Positions 1-8,863 are shown, numbered from the stretch's first letter. The stretch: DNA of 64,000 bases from Curtobacterium sp. Leaf183 (GCF_001424385.1 NZ_LMPO01000007.1:255454-319453), one strand, 5' to 3'. Numbers and translations: made by a program. Notes: generated by a model not told the origin, from the letters alone.

Positions 1-3000
1 CAGCCGCGGCGGTGAGGTCGGCGGGGTCGTCGGTGAACGTCAGGACCGACTTGCCGCCGCGCTCGACGTAGACGCCGAGTTCGCCGTCGACGAGCACCAC
101 GAGTGCGCCGGCCTTGCGCCCCGGCCGGTGCCCGCGGGCCTTCGCGCCCTCGGTGGTGGGTGGTGCCGCGCTCGCCGCCGGGGGCACCGCCGTGTCCGGT
201 TCGGGAGCGGCGTCCGTCGGCCACGGCAACGACGCACCGTAGGGGTTCGCCGGGTCGGTGGCGGCGAGTGTCAGGACCTCGCGCGCCCGGTCCTGGTTCG
301 CCCGCTCGTCGTCGTCGAGGTCCCGGGCGTACGTGCGGAGCCGGTCGATCGTCGGGCTCGTCGCGAACTGCGCTGCGCCGAGTCCCTCGATGAAGTAGCC
401 GCGTCGGGCCCGGCCGGACTCCTCGAACCGCGCGAGCACCCGGTACACCCCGGCGAACCCGCCCCGGACGCCCTCGACCTGGACGGCCCCGCGGGTGACC
501 ACGCCGTACCGCTCGAGGAGCTGTTCCGCGGTCGCCGCGGCGCGCACCGTCCCGTCGGCCTCGGCCAGGGGCAGCAGGGACCAGCGCCCGCCGACGCTCG
601 GGGGTCCGGACTGCGTCGGCAGCGTGGGGCGTCGGCGACCTCGGTAGGCGCGGGTGCGCGGCGTCGTCGTGCTCTTGGCTCGTCCACCGAGCATCGCGCG
701 GAGGGGCGCGAACGTGTCGTTCGTGATCTGGCCGCCCCAGACGAGGTCCCAGAGTGCGGTGGTCAGGGCCCCGTCGTCGGTGCTGCCCACCGCCTGGCCG
801 AGCTGGCGGAAGAAGTAGGCACCGCCACCGGCCAGCGCGCCGAGCACGTCCCGCTGGAGTTCGGTCGTGTCGTCGCCGGACGGTTCGGCGAGTGTCGTGG
901 CGGCCGTGTCCGCCAGGTGCAGTCGGACCCAGCCGTCGTTGCCCGGCAGCGTGCCACCACCGGACCACAGGACCTCGCCGGTCGCGGTGAGCTCGTCGAG
1001 CATGCTCGGCGCGTAGTCGGACACGCGCGCGGGCAGCACGAGCGCCTCCCATGCACTGGCGGGCAGGGCGACGCCGGCCAGTTGGTCGATGACCTGCAGC
1101 ACGCCGTCGATGCCGCGCAGACCTCCGCGCGTGCCGGGGACGCGCACGTGCTGCCACGCGGGCAGGAAGCGACCGAGGGTGTCGGTCGAGACCGGTTCGA
1201 CCTCGTGCCGCAGGGCGGCGAGCGACCGCGTGCGGATCCGCCGGAGCACCTCGGAGTCGCACCACTCGGCCCCCTGGCGGTCGGGCCGGAACTCACCCTC
1301 GACCAGCCGACGGTCGGCCGCGAGCCGCCGCAGGGTGTCCTGCACGACGGCGATCCCGAGCCCCAGGCGGGACGCTGCCTCCTGTGCCGCGAACGGTCCG
1401 TGCGAGCGGGCGTACCGGCCGACCAGGTCGCCGAGCGGATCGGCCACGGGCTCGATGAACGCCGTGGGGACACCGATGGGCAGGGGCACGCCGAGGGCGT
1501 CCCGGAGTCGGGCGGCGTCCTCGATGACGGCGTAGCGCGTGGTGCCGGCGTGCGAGAAGGACAGCACGCGGCGGTCGCGCTCGAACGACTCGAGCGTGGT
1601 CCGGAGCGTCTCGCGCGCCGCGGTCCGGTCCTGGTCGTCGGCGAGCCAGCTCCGGTCGACCGCCTCGTCGAGGTCGAGCGCGCCGACCAGCCGGAGCACG
1701 TCGACCAGGCCCTCGGCGTCGCGCGCCCGGCGATCGGGCGACAGGCGCTGCAGGTCCCGTTCGGTCGCGGCGATCACCGCGGGGTCGAGGAGCTCCCGCA
1801 GCTCGGCGCGACCGAGCAGTTCGCTGAGCAGCGTCGAGTCGAGCGACAGGGCCGCGGCACGACGCTCGGCCAGGGGCGAGTCGCCCTCGTACATGAACGC
1901 CGCGACGTACCCGAACAGCAGCGACCGCGCGAAGGGCGACGGCGTCTCGGTCTCGGTCTCGACGATCCGGATGCCGCGGCGGTTGATCTCGTCCGCGATG
2001 CCGAGCAGGGCCGGGACGTCGTACACGTCCTGCAGGACCTCGCGCACGGTCTCGAGCACGATCGGGAACGTCGGGTACTTCTGCGCGACCTCGAGCAGCT
2101 GGGACGCCCGCTGGCGCTGCTGCCAGAGCGGCGAGCGACGACCGGGATCACGTCGGGGCAGCAGCAGTGCGCGGGCGGCGCACTCGCGGAACCGCGCGGC
2201 GAACAGGGCCGAACCGCCGACCTCGTCGGTGACCAGGGCCTCGAGGTCGTCGCGCTCGAAGACGAACAGGTCGGCACCCGGTGGTTCGGCGTCGGTCTCG
2301 GGGATCCGGACCACGATGCCGTCGTCCGCGGCCATCGCGTCGCCGTCGATGCCGTGCCGTTCGCGCAGTCGTGCGGCGACGGCCAGCGCCCACGGCGCGT
2401 GCACCTGCATGCCGTACGGCGAGTGCAGGATCATCCGCCAGTCGCCGAGTTCGTCGCGGAACCGCTCGACCACCAGGGTCGTGTCGTTCGGCACGTGTCC
2501 GGTCGCTGCGCGCTGCTCGCGCAGGAACGTCAGCAGGTTCGTCACGGCCCGTTCGTCCAGGCCGCCGGCCGACACGCGGGCGCGGGCGTCCTCGTCCGAG
2601 GCACCCTCGACCTCGCGGATGAACGCGCCGGTCGCGCGGCCGAGTTCGGCGGGACGCCCGATGCCGTCGCCCTTCCAGAACGGCACCCGCCCGGGCTGTC
2701 CGAACGCGGGGCTGACGATGACGCGGTCGTGCGTGATCTCCTCGATGCGCCAGCTGGTGGCACCGAGCGCGAAGACGTCGCCGACGCGCGACTCGTAGAC
2801 CATCTCCTCGTCGAGCTCACCGACGCGCGAGGCCTTCTCGCCGACCATGAACACCCCGAACATGCCGCGGTCCGGGATCGTGCCACCGCTGGTCACCGCG
2901 AGCCGCTGGGCTCCGGGGCGCCCGGTCAGCGTGCCGTGCACACGGTCCCAGACCAGGCGGGGTCGGAGTTCCGCGAACTCGTCGCTGGGGTACCGACCCG

Positions 3001-4579
3001 TGACCAGGTCGAGCGTCGCTTCGAAGGCGGACCGCGGCAGCCCGCTGAACGGGGCACTGCGCCGCACCAGCTCGAACCAGTGCTCGACGTCGAGGGTGTC
3101 GACGGACCCCGCCGCCACCGTGTGCTGCGCGAGGACGTCGAGCGGGTTGGTGGGGACCGAGATGGACTCGATCTGCCCGGACACCATGCGCTCGACCGTG
3201 ACGGCGCTGTGGACGAGGTCGGCGCGGTGCTTCGGGAACAGCACACCCCGGGAGATCTCCCCGACCTGGTGCCCCGCACGACCGACACGCTGCAGGCCGC
3301 TGGCGACCGACGGTGGGGCCTCGACCTGGACGACCAGGTCGACCTCGCCCATGTCGATGCCGAGCTCGAGGGAACTGGTGGCGACCACGCAGCGCAGCCG
3401 GCCGGACTTCAGGTCGTCCTCGATGATGGCGCGCTGGTCCTTCGACACCGAGCCGTGGTGGGCACGTGCCAGCACCGGCAGCGACCCGGCGGTCTGCCCC
3501 GAGGCCCCGATGACCTCGGCCGGGGGCCGCCTGGGCTGTGCGACCGGGGCGTGCGCCGAGGCCCGCGCCGGCGACTGCGCCCGGCCGCTCGGCAGCCCGA
3601 CGTCGTCCGGCGTCACCCCGGCCGGCACGAGCACGCCGTCCCCGGCGGCGGCCGCCACGCGTTCCTCGTGGATCTCGTTGAGCCGCGCGGTGAGGCGTTC
3701 GGCCAACCGCCGCGAGTTCGCGAACACGATCGTCGAGCGGTGCTGCTCGACCAGGTCGACCACGCGTTCTTCGACGTGCGGCCAGATGGACCCGTTCGTG
3801 GGCGCCTCGGAGGAGTCGGCCCCGACGGGCGGCGCCCCGAGCTCGGACATGTCGTCCACCGGCACGACGACCCGCAGGTCGAACGTCTTCTGCGCGGGCG
3901 GAGCGATGATCTCGACGGGCGCGCGGCCGCCCAGGAACCGTGCGACCTCTTCCGCTGGTCGCACCGTCGCGGACAGACCGATGCGCTGGACGGGCTTGTC
4001 GAGCAGGTCGTCGAGCCGTTCGAGCGACACCGCCAGGTGCGCGCCGCGCTTGGTCGCTGCGACCGCGTGGACCTCGTCGATGATGACCGTGTCCACGTTG
4101 ACGAGCGTCTCGCGCGCCTTCGACGTCAGCATCAGGTACAGCGACTCGGGCGTCGTGATGAGGATGTCCGGCGGCAGCCGCAGCAGCTTCTGTCGGTCGG
4201 ACGACGGGGTGTCCCCGCTGCGGACCCCGACTGTGACGTCCGGGGGTTCGAGGCCGAGGCGACGGGCGGTCTGGGTGATGCCGACCAGGGGGCTGCGCAG
4301 GTTCCGCTCGACGTCGACCCCGAGCGCCTTGAGCGGTGAGACGTACAGCACGCGCGTGCGCTGCTTGGCCGGCGGGTGGTCCGTCGAGCTGATCAGCCGG
4401 TCGATCGACCACAGGAACGACGCGAGCGTCTTGCCCGACCCGGTCGGGGCCACCACGAGCGCGTGCCGACCGGTCGAGATGGCGTCCCACGCCCCGGACT
4501 GTGCGGCCGTCGGTGCCGAGAACGCGCCGCGGAACCACGCGGCGGTGGCGGGGGAGAAGCGCTCGAGGACGTCCGTCAT
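1..4579 (-). CDS. lhr: ATP-dependent helicase Lhr (large helicase-related), 3' end cut by window
   Basis: Superfamily 2 DNA helicase of the Lhr family, thought to act in DNA repair as a 3'-5' translocase. The start is an ATG at 4579 on the minus strand. Walker A APTGSGKT is at residues 44-51, the DEVH Walker B box at 168-171, and a GLSAT motif III follows. The frame stays open for 1,526 codons to the window edge, where it still reads like the Lhr C-terminal domain (ALVVLVDGELGVYVERGGK). Actinobacterial Lhr proteins are about 1,500-1,550 residues, so only a short tail should be missing. It is transcribed divergently from the padR gene. Confidence 0.93.
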   Translation of the reverse strand, partial: MTDVLERFSPATAAWFRGAFSAPTAAQSGAWDAISTGRHALVVAPTGSGKTLASFLWSIDRLISSTDHPPAKQRTRVLYVSPLKALGVDVERNLRSPLVGITQTARRLGLEPPDVTVGVRSGDTPSSDRQKLLRLPPDILITTPESLYLMLTSKARETLVNVDTVIIDEVHAVAATKRGAHLAVSLERLDDLLDKPVQRIGLSATVRPAEEVARFLGGRAPVEIIAPPAQKTFDLRVVVPVDDMSELGAPPVGADSSEAPTNGSIWPHVEERVVDLVEQHRSTIVFANSRRLAERLTARLNEIHEERVAAAAGDGVLVPAGVTPDDVGLPSGRAQSPARASAHAPVAQPRRPPAEVIGASGQTAGSLPVLARAHHGSVSKDQRAIIEDDLKSGRLRCVVATSSLELGIDMGEVDLVVQVEAPPSVASGLQRVGRAGHQVGEISRGVLFPKHRADLVHSAVTVERMVSGQIESISVPTNPLDVLAQHTVAAGSVDTLDVEHWFELVRRSAPFSGLPRSAFEATLDLVTGRYPSDEFAELRPRLVWDRVHGTLTGRPGAQRLAVTSGGTIPDRGMFGVFMVGEKASRVGELDEEMVYESRVGDVFALGATSWRIEEITHDRVIVSPAFGQPGRVPFWKGDGIGRPAELGRATGAFIREVEGASDEDARARVSAGGLDERAVTNLLTFLREQRAATGHVPNDTTLVVERFRDELGDWRMILHSPYGMQVHAPWALAVAARLRERHGIDGDAMAADDGIVVRIPETDAEPPGADLFVFERDDLEALVTDEVGGSALFAARFRECAARALLLPRRDPGRRSPLWQQRQRASQLLEVAQKYPTFPIVLETVREVLQDVYDVPALLGIADEINRRGIRIVETETETPSPFARSLLFGYVAAFMYEGDSPLAERRAAALSLDSTLLSELLGRAELRELLDPAVIAATERDLQRLSPDRRARDAEGLVDVLRLVGALDLDEAVDRSWLADDQDRTAARETLRTTLESFERDRRVLSFSHAGTTRYAVIEDAARLRDALGVPLPIGVPTAFIEPVADPLGDLVGRYARSHGPFAAQEAASRLGLGIAVVQDTLRRLAADRRLVEGEFRPDRQGAEWCDSEVLRRIRTRSLAALRHEVEPVSTDTLGRFLPAWQHVRVPGTRGGLRGIDGVLQVIDQLAGVALPASAWEALVLPARVSDYAPSMLDELTATGEVLWSGGGTLPGNDGWVRLHLADTAATTLAEPSGDDTTELQRDVLGALAGGGAYFFRQLGQAVGSTDDGALTTALWDLVWGGQITNDTFAPLRAMLGGRAKSTTTPRTRAYRGRRRPTLPTQSGPPSVGGRWSLLPLAEADGTVRAAATAEQLLERYGVVTRGAVQVEGVRGGFAGVYRVLARFEESGRARRGYFIEGLGAAQFATSPTIDRLRTYARDLDDDERANQDRAREVLTLAATDPANPYGASLPWPTDAAPEPDTAVPPAASAAPPTTEGAKARGHRPGRKAGALVVLVDGELGVYVERGGKSVLTFTDDPADLTAAA

Positions 4580-4633
4580 GGTCCGTCCCATCCTGCCCGC
4601 CACCCCCGACAAGCAGCCCAGCACAGATCGGGG

Positions 4634-4664
4634 TTGACAGAACGATAGTTACCGATCTATCGTT
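4634..4664 (+). promoter_or_regulatory. padR promoter with overlapping palindromic operator
   Basis: A TTGACA -35 box (4634-4639) is followed by TATCGT (4658-4663) as a possible -10 at 18 bp spacing. A perfect inverted repeat, AACGATAG at 4641-4648 and CTATCGTT at 4657-4664 with an 8-bp spacer, covers the spacer and the -10. This layout suits a dimeric PadR repressor blocking its own promoter. The link to PadR is inferred from adjacency. The site could also affect the divergent lhr gene. Confidence 0.6.
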
Positions 4665-4738
4665 GACCCATCGCGACACGGACGGAACAGTTCCGTAACG
4701 CGAGCTCACTTCGAACACGAACCCAGGAAGGAGTCATC

Positions 4739-5374
4739 ATGCGCCCCATGACTGACTACTCGAACGACGAACACGACTCCACCCAGGACCGCGGCCACCG
4801 CGGCCAGCGCGGCTCCCGCTTCGGCGGCCCGCGCCACCACCACGCACCCGGCTTCGGCGGACGCGGGGGCTTCGGTCCCGGCATGGGCTTCGGCCCGGGC
4901 TTCGGCGGCCCCGGCGGTCCCGGCTTCGGCCGCGAGCGCCGCCGCCGCGGCGACGTCCGCCTCGCCATCCTCGGCCTGCTGGCCGAGGGCCCCCAGAACG
5001 GCTACGCCGTGATCAAGACGATCGCCGAGCGCACCGGCGGCGCCTGGAAGCCGAGCCCCGGCTCGGTCTACCCGACGCTCCAGCAGCTCGTCGACGAAGA
5101 CCTCGTCGTCTCGACGGGCGACGGCCGCAAGACGCTCTTCGAGCTCACCGACGCCGGCAAGGCCGAGGCCGAGTCCAAGGCGGACGAGATCGCCGCGGCG
5201 TGGGAGTCCACGCCCGGCGTCCCGGACTCGCAGCGCGAGTTCGTCGAAGCGCTCCGCAAGACGATGGGCGTGCTCCACATGTACCGCACCAGTGCGACCG
5301 AGGAGCAGACCAAGGCGGCCGCCGCCAAGGTCGACCAGCTCCGCAAGGACCTGCTGCAGATCCTCGCCGACTGA
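4739..5374 (+). CDS. PadR family transcriptional regulator with Gly/His-rich N-terminus
   Basis: Winged-helix repressor of the PadR family, 211 residues. Residues about 71-125 carry the PadR HTH (AILGLLAEGPQNGYAVIK, then SPGSVYPTLQQLVDEDLV), followed by a helical dimerisation tail. Residues about 18-66 are a low-complexity segment rich in Gly, Arg, His and Phe that ordinary PadR proteins lack. This segment could bind nucleic acid or metal, or simply be disordered. AGGAAGGAG at 4725-4733 lies 5 nt before the chosen ATG, which favours it over the ATG at 4748. A palindrome in its promoter suggests autoregulation. The ligand and other targets are unknown. Confidence 0.88.
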   Translation: MRPMTDYSNDEHDSTQDRGHRGQRGSRFGGPRHHHAPGFGGRGGFGPGMGFGPGFGGPGGPGFGRERRRRGDVRLAILGLLAEGPQNGYAVIKTIAERTGGAWKPSPGSVYPTLQQLVDEDLVVSTGDGRKTLFELTDAGKAEAESKADEIAAAWESTPGVPDSQREFVEALRKTMGVLHMYRTSATEEQTKAAAAKVDQLRKDLLQILAD

Positions 5375-5392
5375 CGCGGCGACACACCGACA

Positions 5393-5424
5393 GGAGGCCC
5401 GGTGCCAGCTGGCACCGGGCCTCC
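5393..5424. terminator. Perfect 32-bp palindrome between convergent genes (family A)
   Basis: GGAGGCCCGGTGCC, AGCT, GGCACCGGGCCTCC form an uninterrupted palindrome in the padR/esterase convergent gap, likely a bidirectional terminator. There is no long T run. A sister copy lies after rpoC (30754-30787) with one compensated base-pair change. Confidence 0.75.
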
Positions 5425-5453
5425 CGTCGTCCTCGTGGCGCTCCGACGCGCCG

Positions 5454-6071
5454 TCAGTCGCCGATGAAGGTGGCTACGTCCGCCAGCTCGGCGGCGGACA
5501 CCGCGTGCGGCAGCCCGGCGTAGGTCCGGTCCGTCACGTCCGTGTGCGCCGCTGCCCAGGCGCTCGTGCGTGCGGTGGCGTCGGCGGGGATGACCTGGTC
5601 GGCATCCCCGTGCCCGAGGAACACGCGCGGACGCACCGCGGCGACGGCCTCGTCGCGGGAGTCCGTCACACCGGGCACCACGAACCCGGACAGCGACACG
5701 GCGAAGGCGAACCCGGACGGTCGGGCGCGCAGCAGCTGCAGCGCCATGGACCCGCCCTGCGAGAACCCGAGCAGCCCGATCCGCGGGTGGTCCGGCGCGA
5801 CGGTGTCGATCCAGTCGAGGACACCCTGCACCGCGGCGTCGACCGGCTCGAGCGCCGGCGAGCCGGGGGTGCCGAGCGGGTACCAGCTGAAGCCGGGTCC
5901 CCATGCCGTCGGTGCCCGCAGCGACGCGATCGTCCACGTCGGCGGCAGCGCGGGTGCCAGCCCGAGCAGGTCGCGCTCGTTCGACCCGACCCCGTGCATG
6001 GTCACGAGCAGGGGGGTGCCGGCGCGCTCCCGCTCGGGGCGGGTCCACTGCACGATGTCCGTGTCGATCAT
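5454..6071 (-). CDS. Alpha/beta-hydrolase, phospholipase/carboxylesterase type
   Basis: Cytoplasmic serine hydrolase of the carboxylesterase/YpfH-like family, 205 residues. The nucleophile elbow GFSQGG is at 102-107 with Ser104. The Asp lies in HGDADQVIP, the His in GLPHAVS, and the oxyanion region is MHGVGSN at about 25-31. The ATG at 6071 was chosen because a longer reading to 6146 would overlap the start of the divergent gene at 6145. The natural substrate cannot be told from sequence. It shares a divergent promoter region of about 70 bp with the Nudix-like gene. Confidence 0.85.
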   Translation of the reverse strand: MIDTDIVQWTRPERERAGTPLLVTMHGVGSNERDLLGLAPALPPTWTIASLRAPTAWGPGFSWYPLGTPGSPALEPVDAAVQGVLDWIDTVAPDHPRIGLLGFSQGGSMALQLLRARPSGFAFAVSLSGFVVPGVTDSRDEAVAAVRPRVFLGHGDADQVIPADATARTSAWAAAHTDVTDRTYAGLPHAVSAAELADVATFIGD

Positions 6072-6144
6072 GTGGACGACGGTAGCCGTCCACAACCAGC
6101 GCGCGGCGCGCCGAACTCGCCGGACCGGCTGGTAGACACGGTGC

Positions 6145-6693
6145 ATGGCCTCGACGCGAACCCCCGACCCCGATCCCGACTCCGGCTGGCTGTCCGACGA
6201 AGAACTCGCGTCGGTCCGTCGTCGTCTGCCGATCTGCTACGTCGAGGCGATCCCGGTGCGCACCGACGGCCTCGGCGTCGTGACCGAGGTCGGCGTGCTG
6301 CTGCGCGTCGCCCCCAGTGGTTCGATCGCGCGCACCCTGGTGTCGGGCCGCGTGATGTTCGGCGAGTCCATCCGCACCGCGCTGTTCCGCCACCTCGAGA
6401 AGGACCTCGGGCCGATGGCGTTCCCGCAGCTGCCCTCCAACCCGGCACCGTTCACCGTCGCCGAGTACTTCCCGCTGCCCGGCGCCTCGGTCTACACCGA
6501 CGAGCGGCAGCACGCGATCTCCCTGGCCTACGTCGTCCCGGTCACGGGCACGTGCGAACCGCGACAGGACGCCCTCGAGCTCACGTGGATGAGCCCGATG
6601 GAAGCCGCGTCCGTGGCGGTCTCCGACGAGATGGAAGGCGGCCGCGGCGCGCTCATGCGTGCGGGGCTGGCCTCGGTCGGCGCCCTGCTGTAG
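6145..6693 (+). CDS. Nudix-like family protein (DUF4916) with degenerate Nudix box
   Basis: 182-residue protein that matches the actinobacterial DUF4916/Nudix-like group. A Nudix-box-like segment runs from Gly68 to Gly89 (GRVMFGE, seven residues, then RHLEKDLG). In place of the REUXEE core it reads RHLEKD, so two of the metal-binding glutamates are replaced by His/Lys/Asp. Classical NDP-X hydrolysis is therefore doubtful and it may be a non-catalytic or altered-specificity member. It stands alone and is followed by GC-rich repeats and a hairpin. Confidence 0.75.
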   Translation: MASTRTPDPDPDSGWLSDEELASVRRRLPICYVEAIPVRTDGLGVVTEVGVLLRVAPSGSIARTLVSGRVMFGESIRTALFRHLEKDLGPMAFPQLPSNPAPFTVAEYFPLPGASVYTDERQHAISLAYVVPVTGTCEPRQDALELTWMSPMEAASVAVSDEMEGGRGALMRAGLASVGALL

Positions 6694-6703
6694 CGCCCGC
6701 GCG

Positions 6704-6754
6704 CCGCGCCGCGCCGCGCCCGCCCGCCCCCCGCGCCGCGCCGCGCCCGCCCGC
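6704..6754. repeat. GC-only tandem repeat, two identical 24-bp copies
   Basis: Copies at 6704-6727 and 6731-6754 are identical and separated by three bases. They are built from CCGCG and CCCGC sub-units, inside an 80-bp stretch of almost pure G and C between the Nudix-like gene stop and the next hairpin. Likely slippage-prone and non-coding. Confidence 0.8.
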
Positions 6755-6785
6755 TGCGCCCGCCCGGCCGGCGCGAACCGGACCC

Positions 6786-6845
6786 GCACAACACAAACCG
6801 GCTCGAACCAGGGAAGTCCGTGGTTCGAGCCGGTTTCCGTTGTGC
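6786..6845. repeat. Long inverted repeat between convergent genes (family B, copy 1)
   Basis: Arms 6786-6810 and 6821-6845 pair over 25 positions apart from one 2-nt internal mismatch, around a 10-nt loop that holds a small GGA/TCC pairing. The ends read GCACAACACAAACCGG and CCGGTTTCCGTTGTGC. Copy 2 at 13666-13731 has the same ends and the same offset mismatch zone but an unrelated core. Confidence 0.8.
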
Positions 6846-6884
6846 TCCGCCATCCGGCACCACGGCGCCCGCGCCACCACATGA

Positions 6885-6921
6885 CGAAGCCCCCGGGTCC
6901 ACATGGGACCCGGGGGCTTCG
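6885..6921 (-). terminator. Terminator-like hairpin after csbD
   Basis: Perfect 16-bp stem (CGAAGCCCCCGGGTCC at 6885-6900 and its complement at 6906-6921) with the 5-nt loop ACATG. It sits 30 bp beyond the stop of the minus-strand csbD gene. There is no clear T run, as is common for actinobacterial terminators. Confidence 0.75.
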
Positions 6922-6950
6922 CAGCGCGGTCGGGACGACCGCACTTGGTC

Positions 6951-7151
6951 TTACTTGTTGTCCTTGAAGCTGTCGGCCACGCCGTGCGCGGCGTCCTTGA
7001 CGTCGGTCGCGCCCTGCTTGGTCGAGGCCTTCGCCTGGTCGGTCTGGCCTTCGGCCTTGAGACGGTCGTTGTCCGTCACGTTCCCGACGGCTTCCTTGGC
7101 CTTGCCGGCTGCCTTCTCGGCAGCGTTCTTGATGTCATCGATGCCAGCCAT
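6951..7151 (-). CDS. csbD: CsbD family small stress protein
   Basis: 66-residue acidic/basic alternating helical protein with the CsbD pattern: MAGIDDIKNAAEKAAGKAKE, a G-x2-T-x-N-D-x-L-x-A-E-G core, and a Lys-rich C-terminus. CsbD-like proteins are abundant under general stress in many bacteria, but their biochemical role is unsettled. A GGAAGGAG ribosome-binding site precedes the ATG. It is monocistronic, with a strong hairpin downstream. Confidence 0.88.
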   Translation of the reverse strand: MAGIDDIKNAAEKAAGKAKEAVGNVTDNDRLKAEGQTDQAKASTKQGATDVKDAAHGVADSFKDNK

Positions 7152-7276
7152 AGGCGGCTCCTTCCGTCAACGGACATGTCACCGGCGACGCTCGCGCGTC
7201 CTCCGGTGACCAGAACCGTACGCGCTCTGTGCACAGCCGTTCGCAGAGCGTGTCCAGGCTGGGACAGCGAGCAGGT

Positions 7277-8863
7277 TCAGCGACCGCTGCCGGCCGGACG
7301 GGATGCTCGGCGCGATCCACCGCGACGGTTGCCGCTGGACTCGGTGCCGGCCGCACGACCGGGCGCGTAGCCACCATCGGAGGACCAGACCTGTGCCGAG
7401 CCGCCGCGGGGCGCGTCGCTGCTGGCGCGACGGGCACCGCCGCCGGAGCGGCGCTGACCGGTCGAGCCGGCCGACGAGGCGGACGCGCCCTCGATGGGAC
7501 GGCCACCGCGACGACCCGAACCCGAGCCGTTGCCGGCCGAGCTGGACTGCGTGGCCGCGACCGAGCCTCCGGTGCGGCCACCGCGGCCACGACCGCGACC
7601 TGCGGACGACGAGCCGGCGGTGGAGGACTGCTGGCGGCGGGGCTGCTGCTGCTGGACGGGGGCCTCGGCCACGTGGCGGATCGGGGCGATCTCGCCCACC
7701 AGCGACAGGACCGGGGCGGAGTTCGGGGTGACCTGCTGCGGGGTGACCGTGATCGCGGCCTTGCGCATCATCTGCGCGACGTCGCGACGCTCGGCGGGCA
7801 TGACCACCGTGACGACGTCACCGGACGAGCCGGCACGCGCGGTGCGGCCCGAGCGGTGCAGGTACGCCTTGTGCTCGGTCGGCGGGTCGACGTGCACGAC
7901 GAGCTCGACGTTGTCGACGTGCACACCGCGGGCGGCGACGTCGGTGGCGACGAGGACGAGGGCCTCACCGGCGGAGAACTTCGCGAGGTTGCGCTCGCGG
8001 GCGCCCTGGGACAGGTTGCCCTGCAGGTCCACCGCGGGGATGCCCTGCGAGGAGAGCTGCTTGGCCAGGCGCTTGGCGTGGTGCTTCGTGCGCATGAACA
8101 GGATGCGGCGACCGGTGCCCGAGGCGAGGGTCCGGACGAGGTCCTTCTTGCCGTCGGCGTCGGCGACCTCGAACACGTGGTGGGTCATCGCCTCGACGGG
8201 GCTGGACTCGTCGTCGACGGAGTGCATCACCGGGTTGTGCAGGAACTTCTTGACGAGCTTGTCCACACCGTTGTCGAGCGTGGCCGAGAACAGCATGCGC
8301 TGCCCGCGCTCCGGCGTCGCCTGCATGATCTTCGTCACGCCGGGCAGGAAGCCCATGTCGGCCATGTGGTCGGCCTCGTCGAGGACGGTGACGTCGATCG
8401 CGTCGAGGTGGGCGTGGCCCTGCTGCATGAGGTCGGCGAGCCGACCGGGGCAGGCGACGACGATGTCGACGCCGCTGCGGAGGGCGTCGACCTGACGGCC
8501 CTGCGCGACGCCGCCGAAGATCGTCGTCGTGGTGAGGCCCATGGCCTTGGCGAGGGGAGCGAGCACGGCGTCGATCTGCGTCGCGAGCTCACGGGTGGGG
8601 GCGAGGACCAGGGCGCGGGGGCGACCCGGGCGACGCTTCTGCGGGTTCGCCGCGAGCCGGGCGACGAGGGGGATCGCGAACGCGATGGTCTTGCCGGAGC
8701 CGGTGCGACCGCGGCCGAGCACGTCCTTGCCCTTGAGGGAGTCGGGGAGCGTGTCCGCCTGGATCGGGAAGGCGTTCTCCTTGCCCTGGGCGACGAGCAC
8801 GTCGACCATCGGGGCGGGGACGCCGAGGTCGGAGAAACGGATGTCTTCGATGGGGTTGGTCAT
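7277..8863 (-). CDS. DEAD-box ATP-dependent RNA helicase with RG/S-rich tail
   Basis: 528-residue DEAD-box RNA helicase, likely acting in ribosome assembly or mRNA remodelling. Walker A GRTGSGKT is at 52-59, APTRELA near 88, DEAD at 162-165 and SAT at 193-195. The second RecA domain has DVAARGVHVDNV and HRSGRTARAG. The core ends near residue 400. The last 125 residues are a disordered tail rich in Arg, Gly, Ser and Gln that resembles RNA-binding RGG tails. The leader upstream is about 270 nt and contains inverted repeats, so mRNA-level control is possible. Confidence 0.92.
   Translation of the reverse strand: MTNPIEDIRFSDLGVPAPMVDVLVAQGKENAFPIQADTLPDSLKGKDVLGRGRTGSGKTIAFAIPLVARLAANPQKRRPGRPRALVLAPTRELATQIDAVLAPLAKAMGLTTTTIFGGVAQGRQVDALRSGVDIVVACPGRLADLMQQGHAHLDAIDVTVLDEADHMADMGFLPGVTKIMQATPERGQRMLFSATLDNGVDKLVKKFLHNPVMHSVDDESSPVEAMTHHVFEVADADGKKDLVRTLASGTGRRILFMRTKHHAKRLAKQLSSQGIPAVDLQGNLSQGARERNLAKFSAGEALVLVATDVAARGVHVDNVELVVHVDPPTEHKAYLHRSGRTARAGSSGDVVTVVMPAERRDVAQMMRKAAITVTPQQVTPNSAPVLSLVGEIAPIRHVAEAPVQQQQPRRQQSSTAGSSSAGRGRGRGGRTGGSVAATQSSSAGNGSGSGRRGGRPIEGASASSAGSTGQRRSGGGARRASSDAPRGGSAQVWSSDGGYAPGRAAGTESSGNRRGGSRRASRPAGSGR

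Noticed and set aside
128..4339. Open reading frame of about 1,400 codons on the plus strand opposite lhr
   Set aside because: It is a GC-driven shadow frame. The minus strand carries unmistakable Lhr motifs, and the plus-strand translation is repetitive Arg/Gly/Val-rich sequence with no domain.
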